This document shows positions 60,701 through 64,000 of a DNA stretch of 64,000 nucleotides, piece by piece. Under the pieces are notes generated by a model. That model was not told where the DNA came from. It saw only the letters and a list, made by a program, of their open reading frames with translations, and ran no database searches. A program made the position numbers and the translations under genes. Source of the DNA: Prostheceraeus crozeri (Eukaryota > Platyhelminthes > Polycladida > Euryleptidae); contig CAJQUW010005267.1 in assembly GCA_907163375.1 (NCBI GenBank), positions 434,001 through 498,000 of the forward strand. Reading direction: 5' to 3'. The stretch's first letter is position 1. The number at the start of each line of letters is the position of its first letter.

Positions 60701-62651
60701 TAGTTTTTTCAAAGCTCAGAGCGGAATATGATGCATCAGTCTTAATGAAATCAACATTGAAGCATCTAAATATGCATCTTACTGGATTCTCTAGAGTCCT
60801 GATATCAGCACATTTGTTGTCCATGCCCTGGTGTTGATCTGGCGTCACTGTAGACTGTATGTTGGCACATATGCTCATGTCCATGGTAGGTCTCCTCATA
60901 TTTTAGATCATTGGAAGCCTCTTTCAACTTGAGTATTTTTGCCTGATAAAGCAGAATTCGCACCACCTTCGCTGATGACATTTTGTTGAATTGATACATT
61001 GACCTTGACAGAATACTTCAAAAACTGTTACACTATTATATAATAGTATTCAAAATATTGATAGTCTTAACCTGTACAATTCCGCTTCCATCAATTAGAT
61101 AATTTCGTTTACCTATATGAATGCTTGAAAGCAAATACTTTTATGTTTGTCTTCATTTAATATGCTCGTATATTTTTGGCTTGTGCAATAAATAGATCAT
61201 TTTTCCCGATTAGACTAGTGACCACCCAAGATCAATTCACAACTGTATAGATACCGGTATCAAGACTTTCATTGTTTTAGTCTTGCTGCCCGTCACCATT
61301 GTCATTTTTTTTGGTAGATCTTTCCCATTATAATCATTGCCACCATCAGCTCTTCTCTACGTACGTTTCTCAACAGCAGTTGCTAATGATTGTGAAATGA
61401 AGCTTTCATGAAAAGTGAATTCTTTCCTTTGACAACTTATAGAAAAAACATCGCATTGTTTATTAGTATTTTGTCGACGCGAAAACCTTTCACCAGCTTT
61501 CAACAAGGTCAGAAATGTTCATTTATATCCTGTTTTTATTCAATGATAAATTGCATAATGGCTCAACGCACTGAAGTTAAAGTACTACTTTGTAGCAAGA
61601 AACGCCATGTCAGGAACAATTAGGGCCTACAGTAGTCTCAATGTGGAGCAGATGAAGTGCTCACTGAGAATGAATTTTTCTATTTATAATAATTAAACAA
61701 GTTAAATATAATAATTAAATAATTGCGCAAGTCTTTTAAATGCATTACTCGTGGAAGAAAAACTTCGGTCATTTTTTAATCCACATCCGTCACTGAGTGC
61801 GTGGAGAGATCGCGCCTTTATACATCAGAGTTAAATACAAATTATACAAACCAAGTTTTATAGCAACAACCACTCCGTGGTAATTATTTGCATACCGGTA
61901 TTTGTCAAGCAGTCATCATCCAAACCCTAAGATTTTTTGGTATCAGAACGCAAAGTGAGGCTAATCGTTTTAGCGTTGGAAATCTCAAAAAAGCCCAGTA
62001 CATTTTTTGAAAAACAAGATTCACATACACAGAGGAAGTACACTGATATCTGCAGCAGATTCTCTACAAACTAGTTTTTCAAATTCAAATTTTAGTGTAG
62101 TCCACTAGTGAGACATTGAATTACAAAGATTGTGTGGAGTAATCACTTCTGCAAAAGGCTTTAGATGTAAAAATGAGAGGACTCAAGCAATTACTGTGAA
62201 ATTATAGTCATCATCAAGACATCATTTCATGAACTTGCTTATTTCGCATGGTTTTAGTGACTTCAAGTTTTCTAGGTGTTTCTATAGCACTCCATATAGA
62301 AACATCATGTAGAATAAGCATCAATTGATTCAATGACTCAAAATCTTTTGAAACTGTGTTTCCGAAGAAGAATTCTGATGTAACTGAACTAGGGTCGAAA
62401 CAGACAATGATCCCCAAGAAAAATGATTGAAACTGAACAGAGAATTTTTCTTCGATACAAGGTTCGACTCATCCTGCCTAGTTCATTGTCCAACCGATAA
62501 ATAACGACCGTGTTACTGTACCGTTCTCACATACAAACAGACGTAGAAACTGCTTTTTTGTATTTCCGATCATTGTGTACAATGACTTGCTTTGTGGCGT
62601 GATATCATAACTCTCTTAAATTCTCCAGTCGAAGATCTGCATGCAGAGTTG
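60701..62651. other. No recognisable feature
   Basis: Only chance frames are present. No repeat ends or exons are recognised. Confidence 0.4.
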
Positions 62652-62748
62652 GAAAAGTCGGAATTGGAATTGGAATTGGAATTGACGATATTCAAATCTA
62701 CTGGAACTGGAATTGGAATTGAAATTGACCTTGATAAACCTCAATTCC
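62652..62748. repeat. GGAATT hexamer repeat
   Basis: GGAATT-type units are repeated at about 62660-62688 and again, interspersed with GGAACT, at 62703-62724. The open frame across them (ELELELEL, TGTGIGIEID) is a by-product of the 6-base period and not evidence of a gene. Confidence 0.7.
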
Positions 62749-63258
62749 ACTTTTTCGATAGACCTGTGATGAATCTACATGTATTTCTACAAAAATTTAA
62801 ATCACAGCGCTCGGCCGTTGTGTTAACTGCATCCAAGGATAAGAGAGAGATAGATCGACAGAGGCAGCTTTATTCTATTGTTGAATAAAGGGTGTTTTTT
62901 GTGACTTCGATGGGCCTACAGCCCCCGGACAATGTTAATTCAGCGATGAAGCAGACAATGAAAAGACAATCATCTTTGTTCAATTTCTTAGTTATTCATC
63001 AAGTAAGATAATTAATCAAAATAAAACAATTGTTGAATTTAGTTCTTGATAGGACAAGCACAAAAATTGGAGATTAACTTAATTGTTGTACACACGGAAA
63101 ACAATTGGTTTGGAAAGAGGAAAAGTGACGCTGCAATAGAGGGTAGCAACCCTGTCATTTCAAATCATAATATAGACAGTGTCAACAAATTATTCTAATA
63201 ATTAATTATTAAATTGCATGAACCATTATTCAAATTCTACTCACAACAATTAACAAAT
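62749..63258. other. No recognisable feature
   Basis: Short AT-rich stretch before the palindrome. Confidence 0.4.
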
Positions 63259-63499
63259 TAACGAGTTAAGACAAATTCGTCTATGTAGCCGAGGCTGCTT
63301 GGTTGATAACTCGATGAGTTAATTTAATACCTATATTTCGGATGTCACAACCCTTTTCAAAGTATAGAGTAGAAATATATATTTCTATTCTGTACTTTGA
63401 AAAAGGGCTGTGACAGCCGAAGTATAAGTATTAAATTAACTCATCGAGTTATCAACCAAGCAGCCTCGGCTACATAGACGAATTTGTCTCAACTCGTTA
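63259..63499. repeat. Near-perfect 241-bp palindrome
   Basis: Two arms of about 115 bp meet at about 63379 with a very small loop. The outer 80 bp (starting TTAACGAGTT, containing GTAGCCGAGGCTGCTTGG) pair almost exactly, and the inner part has a handful of mismatches and one indel. It has no coding content. It is most likely a fully palindromic MITE or foldback element. Confidence 0.85.
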
Positions 63500-63565
63500 G
63501 ATTTAACAATAATGCTGCTCAGAGGGAATTTTGATATTTTGCAATTAACAATATTAATTTTTAAG

Positions 63566-63655
63566 TTGAAGCTGGGACATTCCCATAACGACGTCTAAGT
63601 GTTTCATAATTTTAATAAACTTATATTTAATAAGACTTAAGGTTTGCCCTTAAGA
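63566..63655 (-). mobile_element. 3' end copy of the Naiad-like element (90 bp)
   Basis: Matches 51592-51681 over 90 bases with five differences, in the same orientation. It starts at the identical terminal base (TTGAAGCTGGGAC on the plus strand). A shared 3' end with different 5' breakpoints is the signature of 5'-truncated target-primed retroelement copies. Confidence 0.7.
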
Positions 63656-64000
63656 TGATAGTTACATGTATATAGATACGATACGCAACGATAAAAGAAA
63701 AACTTTACACTTACAGTTCACTTCTTAATGTTGAATTCACTTCCATTCGATCGGACTCACTTAGACCAAAATAATATCACAAATATCAGTGTCACTTATA
63801 CCGTCAATCTTCAATCGCGCTCGCTGATGTGTTGCCGTATACGCTGCTGTGTTGTTGTTCGCTGGCAGGGAGTTGTTGTTGTTACTTCTGTAGTTATGTG
63901 AAACCGCTAGAACCCGGAGTTCTTCTAGCAGCCACTGAAGATGTCGTATGTGTTGTTGTTGGTAGTTGTTGTTGCGTCAATTTCTCATCGTTTTTAATCT
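63656..64000. other. GTT-rich end of window
   Basis: Contains GTT triplet runs near 63851-63895 and 63948-63975. No exon is recognised, and the sequence continues beyond the window. Confidence 0.4.

Noticed and set aside
62592-62888. 98-codon frame with ELELELEL
   Set aside because: Produced by the GGAATT hexamer repeat.

Overview
The window looks like AT-rich, gene-poor nuclear DNA from an invertebrate animal. It has long introns, many decayed transposons and no bacterial-style gene packing. The repeated short words taggcct and tacatgta, and the mix of transposon families, make a marine deuterostome (echinoderm or hemichordate) a reasonable guess, but the sequence alone does not prove this.

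Only one host gene is well supported: a plus-strand sodium/calcium exchanger of the SLC8 (NCX) family. A large exon at 33571-34333 carries five membrane segments and the alpha-1 repeat. Three further small exons fit by reading phase: a 15-base microexon at 38137-38151, an 86-base exon at 47773-47858 and a 39-base exon at 55408-55446. They would encode the start of the cytosolic loop. A CpG-richer block ending in a donor at 29650 may be an upstream exon. The Calx-beta domains and the second half of the exchanger are not in the window, so the gene continues to the right.

Region 1-29 kb is intergenic or upstream DNA with transposon debris. It holds LINE fragments (about 4.2-6.3, 7.6-8.1 and 17.7-18.3 kb), hAT-like non-autonomous elements (9.8-10.3, 14.8-16.1 and 18.3-19.1 kb), several inverted repeats (3.1-3.5, 4.3-4.5 and 6.7-6.8 kb) and a candidate 2.1 kb element with 14-bp inverted ends (0.7-2.8 kb).

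Region 33-55 kb is the intron space of the exchanger gene. It holds a head-to-head inverted pair of Penelope-like reverse transcriptase copies, with a solo LTR inside one of them (35.6-37.7 kb), and an inverted duplication of a coding-like segment (40.2-40.5 kb). It also holds a TA-flanked palindromic MITE (42.0 kb), an almost intact DD41D Tc1/mariner-type transposon with both inverted ends (43.3-44.9 kb), and a LINE interrupted by a second, Naiad-like Penelope element with a 799-codon open frame (50.2-54.9 kb).

Region 55-64 kb has a hAT-like MITE (57.0-57.7 kb), a LINE 3' fragment (60.3-60.7 kb), a 241-bp near-perfect palindrome (63.3-63.5 kb) and a 90-bp copy of the Naiad-like element's 3' end (63.6 kb). 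I found no rRNA, confident tRNA, CRISPR or prokaryotic operon.
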